Source of the DNA: Alphaproteobacteria bacterium
GTDB taxonomy: Bacteria > Pseudomonadota > Alphaproteobacteria > Sphingomonadales > Sphingomonadaceae
Reading direction: 5' to 3'
DNA length: 64,000 nucleotides
NCBI GenBank assembly: GCA_018823325.1
Contig: JAHJIJ010000008.1
Span: 41,588 to 105,587, forward strand
Positions 33,634-42,762 of the stretch are shown here, one piece after another. The position numbers and the translations under genes were made by a program. The notes beneath the pieces are model-generated. The model had not been told where the DNA came from. It was given only the letters and a program-made list of their open reading frames with translations, and did no database searches. Position 1 is the stretch's first letter; each line of letters opens with the position of its first letter.

Positions 33634-35604
33634 ATGTTCAATCGGCATGGACTGAGTGGCGTTCCCACACGCTGGTTCAGCCGCCAGAGCAGTCGTCAGC
33701 GGCTGCTCGCGACGGCAGCGGCCGTCGTCGCGTCATGCGTTGCATCCGCAGGCGGGGCGCAAACAAGCGCGGTGGCGGAGGCAGAAGACGCGTTTGGCCA
33801 GCGTGTGGATGACGAGACGGTCGGCCTTTACAACGAGACGCAGGTCCGTGGCTTCAACCTGGAGAATGCCGGCAATTACCGGCTGGACGATACCTATTTC
33901 GTGCGATCGGGCCAGCTTCCCAGCGCGCTGGTCGAGGGGTCCATGGTGCGGGTCGGCGCGAGTGCGTTGGGCATCAACTTTCCGGCGCCGTCGGGGCTGG
34001 TCGAGTTCAGCCTGCGCCGGCCCGGTGAAGGCCGATTGGGTGTTGAAACCACGGCGGGTGTCCGCTGGGGAGGGTCGCCCTTGTTCCGCGCCAACGGATG
34101 GGGGCAATCCAGCAACGCGGCGGCGACGATCCTCGGCGGCTTCGAAATTTCGCCTGGCGCGAGGTATCCAGACGGCACCGAGGGCAGCGAAACCTCATTC
34201 GGGACGATTGGAACGATCCGCGCGGGGGAAATCATGGTGCAGGCGCTCTTCGGCGGCGTCGAGCGACGCTACAACGGCGATTATGCGTTCTTCCCGACCG
34301 AGCCCGCCCTGCCCGCGCCGCTCTCTGGTCGTTACGTAATGTTCGGTCCGCAATGGGGGAAGTTCAAAGCGAGCGAGCGTCTGGTCGGTGGCACTGCGTC
34401 ATGGCGCAGCGGTTTCGATCTCGAGGTGAACCTTGCCTATTTTCACAACTGGGCACGGACCCCGGCAACCGACTTCACGACCCTTGAGCTACTGAATGCC
34501 CAACAAGCCCGCGCCACGATTTTTCAGGCAAGGGATCAGCGGAGCAATGGCAGTTCCGGCGAGTTGAAGGTCACAAAGCGCTTTGTGTCTGGCGTCCTCG
34601 ATCACGAACTTGTCCTGGCCCTGCGCACCAGCAGGGACGAGCGCGTGAACACCGCAGGCGAAGCCCGGGATCTCGGGATCGTGAACCTGGAGGAGCGCGA
34701 TTTTGGCCCTCCGGTCCAGCCTGCGGGAAATGCCACCTATGCGCTCACACGGTCGCGGCAGACGGGATATGGCTTGACGTATCGCGCGACCTTCCGCGAC
34801 TTTCTGCGGTTGAGGGTCGGCGCTCTGCGCACGGATTATCGCAAGACGGTGGACGTGGACATGGAGCGCAATCGCTCAAGCCAGTCGCCCTGGCTGTTCG
34901 ACGGTGCGGTCTCGATCGCCCCGACACCGCAGGGGCTGCTATACGCCAGTTACGTCAAGGGTCTGGAAGAGGCCGGCGTTGCCCCGAAAGCTGCGGTGAA
35001 TCGCAACGAGGTGCTTCCGGCGATCATCGCCGAGCAACTGGAGTTCGGCTTCCGCTACAGCTTCGATAAGCTCACGGCGATCGGTTCGGTCTTCGAGATC
35101 TCGAAACCGACAACCGGTTTCGACCCAACCGGCAGGTTCGGCTTGATTGGCCGCGTGCGCCATCGCGGTGTGGAGTTCTCGCTCTCCGGGGCGGTTTCGC
35201 GTAATCTCAACGTGACTGTAGGCGCAGTGTTTCTTGAGCCCCGGGTATCCGGAGAGATCGTCGATGATGGCCTGGCGGCGCGCCAACCACTCGGTGTCGC
35301 GTCGCAGGTGCTGCAGGCGAGCGGTAGCTATGCCTTGCCGCTGCCGGTCGATGTGTCGGTCGACGCGATCGTGACGCACACCAGCAGCGTTCCGGCGGAT
35401 CAGCTCGACCGGTTCAGGATACCGCCGAAAACGACGTTGGATCTCGGTGCCCAGTACACGTTCGTCGCTGCCGGCCTGTCACACAGCCTGCGTTTCCGCG
35501 TTCAGGACCTCTTCGGCAGGGCGCGCTGGCGATCCGCGCCTGGGGGCGCGCTGTCGCGGGAGCAGCCAAGATCGCTCTCGCTGCAGCTTACCTCGCTGAT
35601 CTGA
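33634..35604 (+). CDS. TonB-dependent receptor-like barrel with divergent plug
   Basis: 656 residues. Signal peptide about 18-44 ('RLLATAAAVVASCVASAGGAQ'). The plug is recognisable but atypical: 'YNETQVRGFNLENAGNYRLD', 'SGQLPSALVEGSMVRVGASA', 'FPAPSGLVEFSLRRPGEG'. The usual 'IEVLRGP' motif is replaced by 'VEGSMVRVG', and I see no canonical TonB box. The barrel follows with 'LYASYVKGLEEAGVAP' and 'PPKTTLDLGAQYTF'; the last residues are 'LQLTSLI', not a terminal aromatic. It lies 26 bases after a standard TonB receptor and 84 bases before the tannase-like gene. It probably works in uptake of the same substrate, perhaps with another partner. Confidence 0.8.
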   Translation: MFNRHGLSGVPTRWFSRQSSRQRLLATAAAVVASCVASAGGAQTSAVAEAEDAFGQRVDDETVGLYNETQVRGFNLENAGNYRLDDTYFVRSGQLPSALVEGSMVRVGASALGINFPAPSGLVEFSLRRPGEGRLGVETTAGVRWGGSPLFRANGWGQSSNAAATILGGFEISPGARYPDGTEGSETSFGTIGTIRAGEIMVQALFGGVERRYNGDYAFFPTEPALPAPLSGRYVMFGPQWGKFKASERLVGGTASWRSGFDLEVNLAYFHNWARTPATDFTTLELLNAQQARATIFQARDQRSNGSSGELKVTKRFVSGVLDHELVLALRTSRDERVNTAGEARDLGIVNLEERDFGPPVQPAGNATYALTRSRQTGYGLTYRATFRDFLRLRVGALRTDYRKTVDVDMERNRSSQSPWLFDGAVSIAPTPQGLLYASYVKGLEEAGVAPKAAVNRNEVLPAIIAEQLEFGFRYSFDKLTAIGSVFEISKPTTGFDPTGRFGLIGRVRHRGVEFSLSGAVSRNLNVTVGAVFLEPRVSGEIVDDGLAARQPLGVASQVLQASGSYALPLPVDVSVDAIVTHTSSVPADQLDRFRIPPKTTLDLGAQYTFVAAGLSHSLRFRVQDLFGRARWRSAPGGALSREQPRSLSLQLTSLI

Positions 35605-35688
35605 GGCCGGTCGGTTTCCAGCGCGCCACGGACTGTAACGGCAGCGAACGCCAAGCATCATTGAAAGAAGACAATTGGGGAGTTGGAC

Positions 35689-37515
35689 ATGTTCGAAGAT
35701 AAAGACATTCGGAGCTGCACTTTCCTCAGCAGCAGGCGCGCGTTGTTGTCCGCAGGCTGTGCAACCGCCTTGCTTGCTCTCGGCGCCGTGAGTGCAGCGG
35801 CGCAAGACCGCCCTCCTGTTTCCGAAGCCTTTGTCAAAGGATGCGGGGACCTTTCGAGCTTCAAGGGCGATGATGCCACTGATCGGTCGGTCCGCATCAC
35901 GGAAGCGGCCCTTGTTGCAGCAGGCGAGATCAAGGACCGCAGTCCGCGCGGCGAGATGACCTTGCCCGTGCCGGCTCATTGTGCGGTGAAAGGTTTGCTG
36001 CAGGAGCGTGAGGGCGCCAACGGGCAGCGCTACGCGGTCAAGTTTCATCTACGCTTGCCTGCGAACTGGAACGGCCGCTTCATATTCCAGGGCGGCGGCG
36101 GTTCGAACGGCAATCTGGGGAATGCAGTCGCCCCCTTGAACTTCGCGCAATCCGGGGAACTGAGCACGGGGCTTGGCCGGGGGTATGCGGTCGTGTCGCA
36201 GGATTCCGGTCATGACAATGATGTGAACATCGATGCGTCCCTGCAGGGGGATGTGACATTCGGGCACGATTTCCAGGCACGCCGGGATTATGCGCACACC
36301 TCGCATGAGGTTGTCACAAGGGTTGCCAAAGCCCTGATTAACGCGATGTACGGCCGCGCCCCGCAATATTCCTATTATGTCGGGTGCTCGAAAGGTGGGC
36401 AAGAGGGCATGATGATGGCCCAGCGCTACCCGAGCTATTTCGATGGAATCCTGAGCACGGCGCCCGGATTCACGCTTCCGAAGGCTGCAGCCGTGACACA
36501 GGTCTGGGATACGCAGGTGCTCGGACGGGTCGCCCGGTCGCTCAACCAGTTCGATCGCAAAGGTGTTCCGCTGATCAACAAGGCGTTCAGCGACAAGGAT
36601 CTGGCGCTGGTTTCAGATGCGATCTTGCGTTCATGCGACAAGCTCGACGGCCTCTCCGACGGACTGGTCCAGAATTTCCGTCAATGCACGTCCGAACGCC
36701 TCAAACCGGCCTTGTCGGCACTCACGTGCACCAACGGCAAGACCGATTCCTGCCTCACACAAGCGCAGGTCACGGGGCTGATAGAGATCCATGAAGGCCC
36801 GAAAAACGCCGAGGGCATGGCGCTCTACTCTGATTGGCCGTGGGACGCTGGGATCGGCGGCAAGATGGCGGGTGGCGGCTACTATCAGGGATGGCGATCC
36901 TGGAAAATGGGGCCGTACGCTTCGGATGTGAACAATGGGGTGAATGTGGTTCTTGGGGGTGCAGCGTCCTCTGCGGTGTTCATCACGCCGCCGGAGCGTG
37001 TGCCGATGGACGAAAGCGCGCTCACCCAGTGGATGCTGAACTTTGACCTGCAGAAGAACGCGTGGCGCATCTTCCACAGTAATGCTGACTACCCTGAATC
37101 CCCCTGGGATCTCATGTCAGCAGATTCCCTGGATCGCGCGCAATTCAGAGACAATGGCGGGAAGCTGCTTTTGGTCCATGGCATCGCGGACCCGATTTTT
37201 TCAATCAACGATACGGTGCGTTGGCTTGAGGCCCTGGATCGGGTCGAGGATGGACAGGCATCGCAATATGCGCGCCTGTTTGCAGTCCCGGGCATGGCTC
37301 ACTGTGCCGGCGGCCCGGCAACGAGTGACTATGACGCCTTTGGAGCCCTGGTGGACTGGGTGGAAAAAGACACTGCACCCGAGCGTATAATCGCGCGTGG
37401 CGGCCCCGACACCCCTTGGGGAGATCGCACGCGTCCCCTGTGTCCTTACCCGAAAATCGCGCGGTATGACGGCGAGGGGGATCCCGAAGACGCAGCTAGC
37501 TTCGTTTGCGGTTAG
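35689..37515 (+). CDS. tannase/feruloyl esterase family hydrolase
   Basis: 608 residues from ATG 35689, which has GGGGAG 6 bases upstream; a TTG two codons earlier is possible. Signal region about 12-38 ('SRRALLSAGCATALLALGAV' then 'SAAAQ') with a twin Arg, so exported by Tat or Sec. The family CS-D-HC active site is complete: Cys233-Ser234 in 'GCSKGGQEG', Asp501 in 'HGIADPIF', and His538-Cys539 in 'GMAHCAGG'; the two cysteines form a disulfide in known members. It hydrolyses esters of phenolic acids such as gallate, ferulate or terephthalate monoester. Co-localisation with two TonB-dependent proteins implies uptake of the products or of the oligomeric substrate. Confidence 0.92.
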   Translation: MFEDKDIRSCTFLSSRRALLSAGCATALLALGAVSAAAQDRPPVSEAFVKGCGDLSSFKGDDATDRSVRITEAALVAAGEIKDRSPRGEMTLPVPAHCAVKGLLQEREGANGQRYAVKFHLRLPANWNGRFIFQGGGGSNGNLGNAVAPLNFAQSGELSTGLGRGYAVVSQDSGHDNDVNIDASLQGDVTFGHDFQARRDYAHTSHEVVTRVAKALINAMYGRAPQYSYYVGCSKGGQEGMMMAQRYPSYFDGILSTAPGFTLPKAAAVTQVWDTQVLGRVARSLNQFDRKGVPLINKAFSDKDLALVSDAILRSCDKLDGLSDGLVQNFRQCTSERLKPALSALTCTNGKTDSCLTQAQVTGLIEIHEGPKNAEGMALYSDWPWDAGIGGKMAGGGYYQGWRSWKMGPYASDVNNGVNVVLGGAASSAVFITPPERVPMDESALTQWMLNFDLQKNAWRIFHSNADYPESPWDLMSADSLDRAQFRDNGGKLLLVHGIADPIFSINDTVRWLEALDRVEDGQASQYARLFAVPGMAHCAGGPATSDYDAFGALVDWVEKDTAPERIIARGGPDTPWGDRTRPLCPYPKIARYDGEGDPEDAASFVCG

Positions 37516-38063
37516 ACTGAGCTGGCGCGGAAATCGCGCGTTTCGACGTTTCGGGTCGGGGATGTGCGCTCTATTTGCGACCAATGGGCTCGTAACGGGC
37601 GGTGATTGGCCCGCGAGCCAGGCCGATCGAAGCCGTCTTGCGCCCCTTCGATTGGTGGCGATTTTGCGGCAAGTGCCGCCAACAAAGGAGGCATTCGGCA
37701 ATCACTATCCAGCTCCTCTTGACTACCTTTCATTCAGGGAGCGGGCTAGCTCCCATAATGCATCGGAGCGCCGAGGAGCTTTGAATGCTGTTCGAAAGAA
37801 CAGGATCAGACGCCATCGGCATCGATCTCGATAGTGCACTGGATTTCGATGCTGGTATGGACGTATGCAGCACGGTACTGTCCGAAGCAGGTATCTTGCG
37901 GGGTCGCCTATCCGGTCAGCATAACTGAACGAACCTTCGTAACACCGCCTGTAAACGCGGATGCATATGCTCCTCTTGCCGGTTTGTGCAGACTACCAAT
38001 ATGCCAGTCGCTGTGGAATCGATTGTCCGCAATTCCCTCCTTTCGTGATCTCAGAGGATTTCG
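37516..38063. other. 548-base gap after the tannase-like gene
   Basis: Contains a small GCGCG/CGCGC hairpin just after the tannase stop codon (37530s), a hairpin CTGTTC-GAAA-GAACAG at 37788-37803, and one 47-codon frame (37785-37928) with a good ribosome site, listed separately. No known gene family is recognisable on either strand. Confidence 0.5.
37785..37928 (+). CDS. possible small protein, 47 residues
   Basis: The ATG at 37785 has GGAG 6 bases upstream within GAGGAGCTTTGA, which is a good ribosome site. The product is acidic ('SDAIGIDLDSALDFDAGMDV') with one Cys and no membrane segment or recognisable domain. Codons are GC-rich at third positions in part. The only support is the ribosome site and frame, so it may be chance. 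Confidence 0.3.
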   Translation: MLFERTGSDAIGIDLDSALDFDAGMDVCSTVLSEAGILRGRLSGQHN

Positions 38064-39050
38064 ATGACGCCTGCACGCGCCGCAAACTTCGCCCGTATCG
38101 CACTCGGTCATGTGACGCGGGAATATCCGCACAAGCCGGACCATGTCATGACCGGCGATCACGACGTCTACCTGCCGCGCCAGGTTCATCCCATCTTCTT
38201 CGGCAGCTTCGACTGGCACAGTTGCGTGCATGGCTATTGGTTGCTCGCACGGATACGGCGGCTTTATCCGGATTTGCCGGAGGTGGCGGCGATCGATGCG
38301 CTGTTTGCCGACGCCTTCATCCCCGAAAAGGTCGAGGCCGAGCGCGCCTATCTTGATCGGCCCGCGTCGCGCACGTTCGAGCGGCCCTATGGCGGGGCGT
38401 GGCTGCTTATGCTGCAAAGCGAACTGCGGGTGACGCACAGCCCCCATGCCGAAACGCTTCGCCCATTATCCGACGCGTTTGCCCTATTGTGGCGCGACCA
38501 TCTACCATTGCTGACCTATCCGGTCCGCGCTGGTACCCACGCCAACACCGCTTTCGCGCTCGTGCTTGCTGAACGCTATGCACAGGTGAGCGGGGACGTG
38601 CAGATGCGGACGCTGATGATGGAACGCGCGCAACATTGGTTCGGGTCGGATCGTGCCGCGCAGGCATGGGAACCTGGCGGCGAGGATTTCCTCTCGCCGA
38701 CCCTGATGGAGGCCCTGGCAATGCAGCGCCTTCTGCCTAAGGAGGCGTTCACAGCCTGGTTCGGGGCATTCCTGCCCGCGCTTGCTTCCGGTGCGCCGGA
38801 AGCACTGTTGACACCCGCCCGCGTGAGCGATCGAAGTGACGGGAGAATTGCCCATCTGGACGGGCTCAATCTCACGCGCGCCTGGGCAATGCGGGAGCTC
38901 TCCACGACGACGCATGGCGCCGTGCGGGACGTGCTCGAAGCAGGTGCCCGGGAGCATCTTGCTGCCGCCTTGGACGAGGTGGCGGGCGATTACATGGGAG
39001 AGCATTGGCTGGCGAGCTTTGCCATGCTCGCGCTGACGGGCGTGGATTAG
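38064..39050 (+). CDS. DUF2891 family protein
   Basis: 328-residue soluble protein of the DUF2891 family. Characteristic segments are 'HPIFFGSFDWHSCVHGYWLL' near the N-terminus, 'RPYGGAWLLMLQSEL', 'YPVRAGTHANTAFALVLAERY', 'WEPGGEDFLSPTLMEALAM', and 'DGLNLTRAWAMREL' with 'GEHWLASFAMLALTG' at the end. Regular helical pairs and conserved aromatic/His/Asp residues suggest an alpha/alpha-barrel as in glycosidases, but no activity is established to my knowledge. GAGG precedes the ATG. It stands alone, 100 bases before a LysR gene on the same strand. Confidence 0.87.
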   Translation: MTPARAANFARIALGHVTREYPHKPDHVMTGDHDVYLPRQVHPIFFGSFDWHSCVHGYWLLARIRRLYPDLPEVAAIDALFADAFIPEKVEAERAYLDRPASRTFERPYGGAWLLMLQSELRVTHSPHAETLRPLSDAFALLWRDHLPLLTYPVRAGTHANTAFALVLAERYAQVSGDVQMRTLMMERAQHWFGSDRAAQAWEPGGEDFLSPTLMEALAMQRLLPKEAFTAWFGAFLPALASGAPEALLTPARVSDRSDGRIAHLDGLNLTRAWAMRELSTTTHGAVRDVLEAGAREHLAAALDEVAGDYMGEHWLASFAMLALTGVD

Positions 39051-39150
39051 GTTGTCATATCCGGTTGTTTGCCTACCGTATCGCCCAGCATCCGCGTAGG
39101 CAGATCGGCGACGGTTGGCCGACATAGCGAATGTTGAAAGGCGTGCCTTG

Positions 39151-40134
39151 ATGAACTCAGAGCGATCCATGGAGACGAAGAGCAATTTGCACGCGCTTGC
39201 CGTGGAACGGCCGATGCATCGACTCAACCTCAACCTGCTCTACCCACTCCACGCGATCCTGCACGCTCCGACGTTAACCGAAGCCGGGCGGCGGGTTCGG
39301 CTCAGCCAGTCTGCCATGAGTCATGCACTGCGGCGTCTGCGGGACCATTTCGGCGACGACCTCGTCACACATTCCAGCGGAGATCAGTATCTGACACCAC
39401 TCGGCATGGCATTGCGCACAGAGGTTCGGCGCGTGATGCAGGAGGTTGAGGGCACCTTCAACTATGCGCTCGAGTTTGACCCTCTCACTGCCGCGCAGAC
39501 GATCACCATCGCCACGCCGGAGGCGATTGAGCAGATGCTGTTGGGCCCTGTTCTGCGCGACCTCTCTAACGAGGCCCCCGGCTTGTCGGTCAGGATGGTC
39601 CCGCTTGATATGGAAGTCCCGCAGCGCGCGCTTGATCAGGGCGCCGATCTGCTGCTGCTCTCCGAAGATTCCGCCATCGATGGGCTCGAGATACTGCCGA
39701 TCCTGACCGACCACGCATCGTGCATGGTCTGGAGCGGCCACCCCGAGTTTGGCGCCAGTCAGGAGACAAGCGAGGAGCAATATCTGGCCGCGCGGCATAT
39801 CGTACCGCAGGGCGAGGTGAGTGCTAGCCTTGCCGCTGATGACGTGGGCTATCGCATACTGAAGGCGAGGCGAATATGGGTACGTACGACGTCGCAGGCG
39901 ACGCTGCCGGCCATCGTAATCGGCAGCGATCTGGTTGCCACGGGTAGCGCATGGCTATTCCAATATTATGCTTCGATCATGCCACTGAAAGTCATTACCG
40001 CGCCTTTCCCGACCAGGGAAACCGTGTTCGTCGCGCAGTGGGCGAACCATCGGCGGCGCGACCCTATGCTGGCCTGGTTCGTCAAGCGGATCCAGGAGCA
40101 GGCTGGTCTCTTGCTCCCTAGGTCGCGCTCCTGA
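39151..40134 (+). CDS. LysR-family regulator, NodD-like subgroup
   Basis: 327 residues from ATG 39151 (AAAGG 9 bases upstream; TTG 39115 and ATG 39169 are alternatives). Helix-turn-helix 'LNLNLLYPLHAILHAPTLTE', 'AGRRVRLSQSAMSHALRRLR', 'HFGDDL', as in the NodD/PnbR group. The effector domain extends to the end ('PTRETVFVAQWANHRRRDPM', 'LAWF'). It precedes the eight-gene peptide-related operon by 279 bases on the same strand and is its most likely regulator. A 14-base palindrome lies between them. Confidence 0.88.
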   Translation: MNSERSMETKSNLHALAVERPMHRLNLNLLYPLHAILHAPTLTEAGRRVRLSQSAMSHALRRLRDHFGDDLVTHSSGDQYLTPLGMALRTEVRRVMQEVEGTFNYALEFDPLTAAQTITIATPEAIEQMLLGPVLRDLSNEAPGLSVRMVPLDMEVPQRALDQGADLLLLSEDSAIDGLEILPILTDHASCMVWSGHPEFGASQETSEEQYLAARHIVPQGEVSASLAADDVGYRILKARRIWVRTTSQATLPAIVIGSDLVATGSAWLFQYYASIMPLKVITAPFPTRETVFVAQWANHRRRDPMLAWFVKRIQEQAGLLLPRSRS

Positions 40135-40223
40135 CCATCGATATCGCTCATGCCGGCCATGAACAGTTAGAATTTGCGTGTCATAGAGGTGACGCATAGC
40201 CTCAATCCGGACAGGAAAATTCG

Positions 40224-40237
40224 GCTGACGCGTCAGC
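40224..40237. promoter_or_regulatory. 14-bp perfect palindrome upstream of the peptide-related operon
   Basis: GCTGACGCGTCAGC is a perfect palindrome, 90 bases after the LysR stop codon and 177 bases before the TonB-receptor start. It is the only long symmetric site in the gap, and a weaker GTCA-N6-TGAC repeat lies about 55 bases before it. It could be an operator for the adjacent LysR or another regulator. Confidence 0.45.
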
Positions 40238-40413
40238 GTTGAGACCAGGATGCCGGTCAGCAGGAAGGACAGCTACGGTTGTGGTGCCTGATCGGGGACC
40301 ACCGTATTTCTGGCGCCGAGAGGCGTGTCCGTTTTGGTCACAGGGTTTCGTTCGCTCGAGCGTGCAGCCGTTGCTGCGCGTGGGGTAGCGTGCGGCCTTG
40401 AGAAGGGGGTTTT

Positions 40414-42747
40414 ATGCTTGGTATGACTGCAAATGCACGTTGCCTGTTGGGCGCCGCGAGCCTTGGCACAATCGCGATCCTCGAGTTGATCGCACCGTCG
40501 CCCGTTTTCGCACAGGCTGAACGTACCGTTGAAATCAACGTGCCCGCCATGCCGATGGCCACGGCGCTCCAGGAAATCAGCGCACAATCGGGCGCCGCCG
40601 TCAGTTCTGATCCCGATGCGATCAAGCAGCTGACATCCCGGCCGGTTCGTGGAGCAACGTCTGCGCGCGAAGCTCTTGAGGAAGCGATTGCGGGGACAAA
40701 CCTTGCCATCATCCAATCGCCGAACGGCGCATTCGATATCGTCGGCGACATCGTCGTCACCGCGCGGCGGGACGAGGCCGAGACCAGCGTGCTCGTCCGG
40801 CAGGCGTCGACATCCGACCGCAGCGGCTTGGGCCTGCGAGATCAGCCGCGCAACACGCAGGTGATTTCCGCCAAGATGATCGAGGACCAGCAAGCGCTCG
40901 ACATCACAGATGTTCTACGCAACGCTGGCGGTGTCTCGGTGCAGGCGAACAACCCCAACTCCGGCGCCAGCTACACGGTGCGCGGCTTCAGCGCGGCCGG
41001 GCTGGTGAACGGCCTGGCGGGCGGGTCGCAATATGGCGTGCAATCCGGTGCCAACCAGCCAATCGCGAATATCGAGCGCGTCGAAGTGCTCAAGGGCCCT
41101 GATGCGCTCCTCTCCGGCTTCGGCAATCTTGGCGGCAACGTCAATGTCGTGACCAAGAAGCCGAGCGCCGAGCAGCGGCTGGCTGTTTCGTTCGACACCG
41201 GTTCGTTTGGGCTGGTGCGCGGTGTGATCGATGCCAACAACGCCATCACCGCCGACAAGAAGCTGTCAGGCCGCGTCATCGCCAGTGCGCAGACGATGGA
41301 TCATAATTATGGTGGCTACCAGGGAAGCGAGGACTATCTTTTCGCGCCGTCGCTTCGGTTCAAGGATGAGCTCACCGATATCGTAATCGGTGCCAGTCTT
41401 TCGAAAGCGAACGCCGGCATTGGCGCCTACACGCTGTTCGACAACAGAACATTCGAACTCATCGAGCGTGATCCGTCAGTGCCGATCTATTCGCCCGATC
41501 AGGGGATCGGCGTCAAAACTGATCGCTTCTACTTCGATGCGACGCGCACTCTCACTCCCGGTATCGAACTGGTCGTGCGCGGCATGCATGACGAGACCGA
41601 GTTGACGCTCCAGGTATACCAGCTCGGCTACAATCCGGCCGGTATTCTCAGGCTGGGTGTCGGCGGGTCGCAGCAGAAGGGCAAGTCCGATGCGCTCGAC
41701 AGCTTCGTCCGCGTCAAAACCGGCTTGGGCGATGCCGTGAAGGCGACTTTCAATGTCGGCTACAATTACAGTTCGGGCTACACCAATCAACGGAGCGAGA
41801 CTCTTTATACGGTTATAAACAACCCGCCGCTGGGGGCCAACACCAGCCTTCCGGTCATCCCATTCTCGCCGCTGGGTAACGTGCAGATTCGTACGGAGGG
41901 GAAGCAGCAGGGAGTCTATGGCCAAGCCCTGATCGAATTCTGGAAGATCAAGCTGCTGGGCGGCGTGCGCAAGAACTGGTTCGAGACAAGCACGCAGTTC
42001 TTTTTCCCCGGCGCACCGGTACAGCCGGTCCAGAAGAAGGACGGTGTCTCGCCCAGTGGCGGCATCATCGTCGATGTCACCGGCGATCTTTCGGTCTTCG
42101 TCAATTATGTGCGAGGCGAACAGGCGATCTTCACTCTCGATCGCGATGGCAATTTCCTGCCCAACATCATCACCACCAACAAGGAAGCGGGCGTCAAGCT
42201 TGACCTGTTCGGCAAGCGGGCGACGATCAACGCGTCCTATTTCGACATCCAGCAGGACAACACCGTCGTTTTCAACCCCACTCTGGGTGGGTTTGAATCG
42301 GGGCCGGGCCAACGCGGGCGCGGCATCGACCTTAACATCGTTGGTCAGTTGCTGCCTGGGTGGACGGTGACCGGCTCCTACACCCGGACCAAATATGCGC
42401 TGCTGACCACGACGCCCACGCAAACCACCGTTGCGCGTCAGCCGCGGGATACCTACAGCCTCTATTCGAGCTACCGCACCAGGATTGCCGATGGCGTGAC
42501 CGGCGGCATGTCCGTGGGCTTCTACGGGCGGTCCAGCTCGTACGCCGATCTCCTGGGGCGGTATGTCGTTCCGGGGGCACGACAGATCGACGTCAATGGC
42601 TTCCTCTCGATTGCCGGCTTCGACGTCAATCTGGGCATCCGCAACATCTTCGATCGGCGCAACTACAACACGACGAGCACCTTCAGCTACGTCCCGGTCG
42701 ACGAACCGCGCAACGTGCGCCTGTCTATCACCAAGCGTATCTTCTGA
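40414..42747 (+). CDS. TonB-dependent siderophore-type receptor with STN domain
   Basis: 777 residues, ATG with GGGGG 5 bases upstream. Signal peptide about 1-33 ending 'SPVFAQ'. A secretin/TonB N-terminal (STN) domain spans about 38-110: 'TVEINVPAMPMATALQEISA', 'QSGAAVSSD', 'ATSAREALEEAIAGTNLAI'. TonB box region 'DIVVTARRDE', plug about 145-245 ('NTQVISAKMIEDQQALDITD', 'VEVLKGPDALLSGFGNLGGN'), barrel ending 'NVRLSITKRIF'. STN domains signal to FecR/FecI pairs, but none is encoded nearby. It is the first gene of an operon with a peptide-type ABC transporter and peptidases, so the ligand may be a peptide or peptide metallophore rather than ferric citrate. Confidence 0.92.
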   Translation: MLGMTANARCLLGAASLGTIAILELIAPSPVFAQAERTVEINVPAMPMATALQEISAQSGAAVSSDPDAIKQLTSRPVRGATSAREALEEAIAGTNLAIIQSPNGAFDIVGDIVVTARRDEAETSVLVRQASTSDRSGLGLRDQPRNTQVISAKMIEDQQALDITDVLRNAGGVSVQANNPNSGASYTVRGFSAAGLVNGLAGGSQYGVQSGANQPIANIERVEVLKGPDALLSGFGNLGGNVNVVTKKPSAEQRLAVSFDTGSFGLVRGVIDANNAITADKKLSGRVIASAQTMDHNYGGYQGSEDYLFAPSLRFKDELTDIVIGASLSKANAGIGAYTLFDNRTFELIERDPSVPIYSPDQGIGVKTDRFYFDATRTLTPGIELVVRGMHDETELTLQVYQLGYNPAGILRLGVGGSQQKGKSDALDSFVRVKTGLGDAVKATFNVGYNYSSGYTNQRSETLYTVINNPPLGANTSLPVIPFSPLGNVQIRTEGKQQGVYGQALIEFWKIKLLGGVRKNWFETSTQFFFPGAPVQPVQKKDGVSPSGGIIVDVTGDLSVFVNYVRGEQAIFTLDRDGNFLPNIITTNKEAGVKLDLFGKRATINASYFDIQQDNTVVFNPTLGGFESGPGQRGRGIDLNIVGQLLPGWTVTGSYTRTKYALLTTTPTQTTVARQPRDTYSLYSSYRTRIADGVTGGMSVGFYGRSSSYADLLGRYVVPGARQIDVNGFLSIAGFDVNLGIRNIFDRRNYNTTSTFSYVPVDEPRNVRLSITKRIF

Positions 42748-42762
42748 TAGGCTGGCAATACC

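Noticed and set aside
37785..37928. Lasso-peptide or other RiPP precursor near the TldDE operon
   Set aside because: There is no leader of suitable length or conserved Thr-Gly cleavage context, no cyclase or leader-binding protein nearby, and 2.5 kb with other genes intervene.
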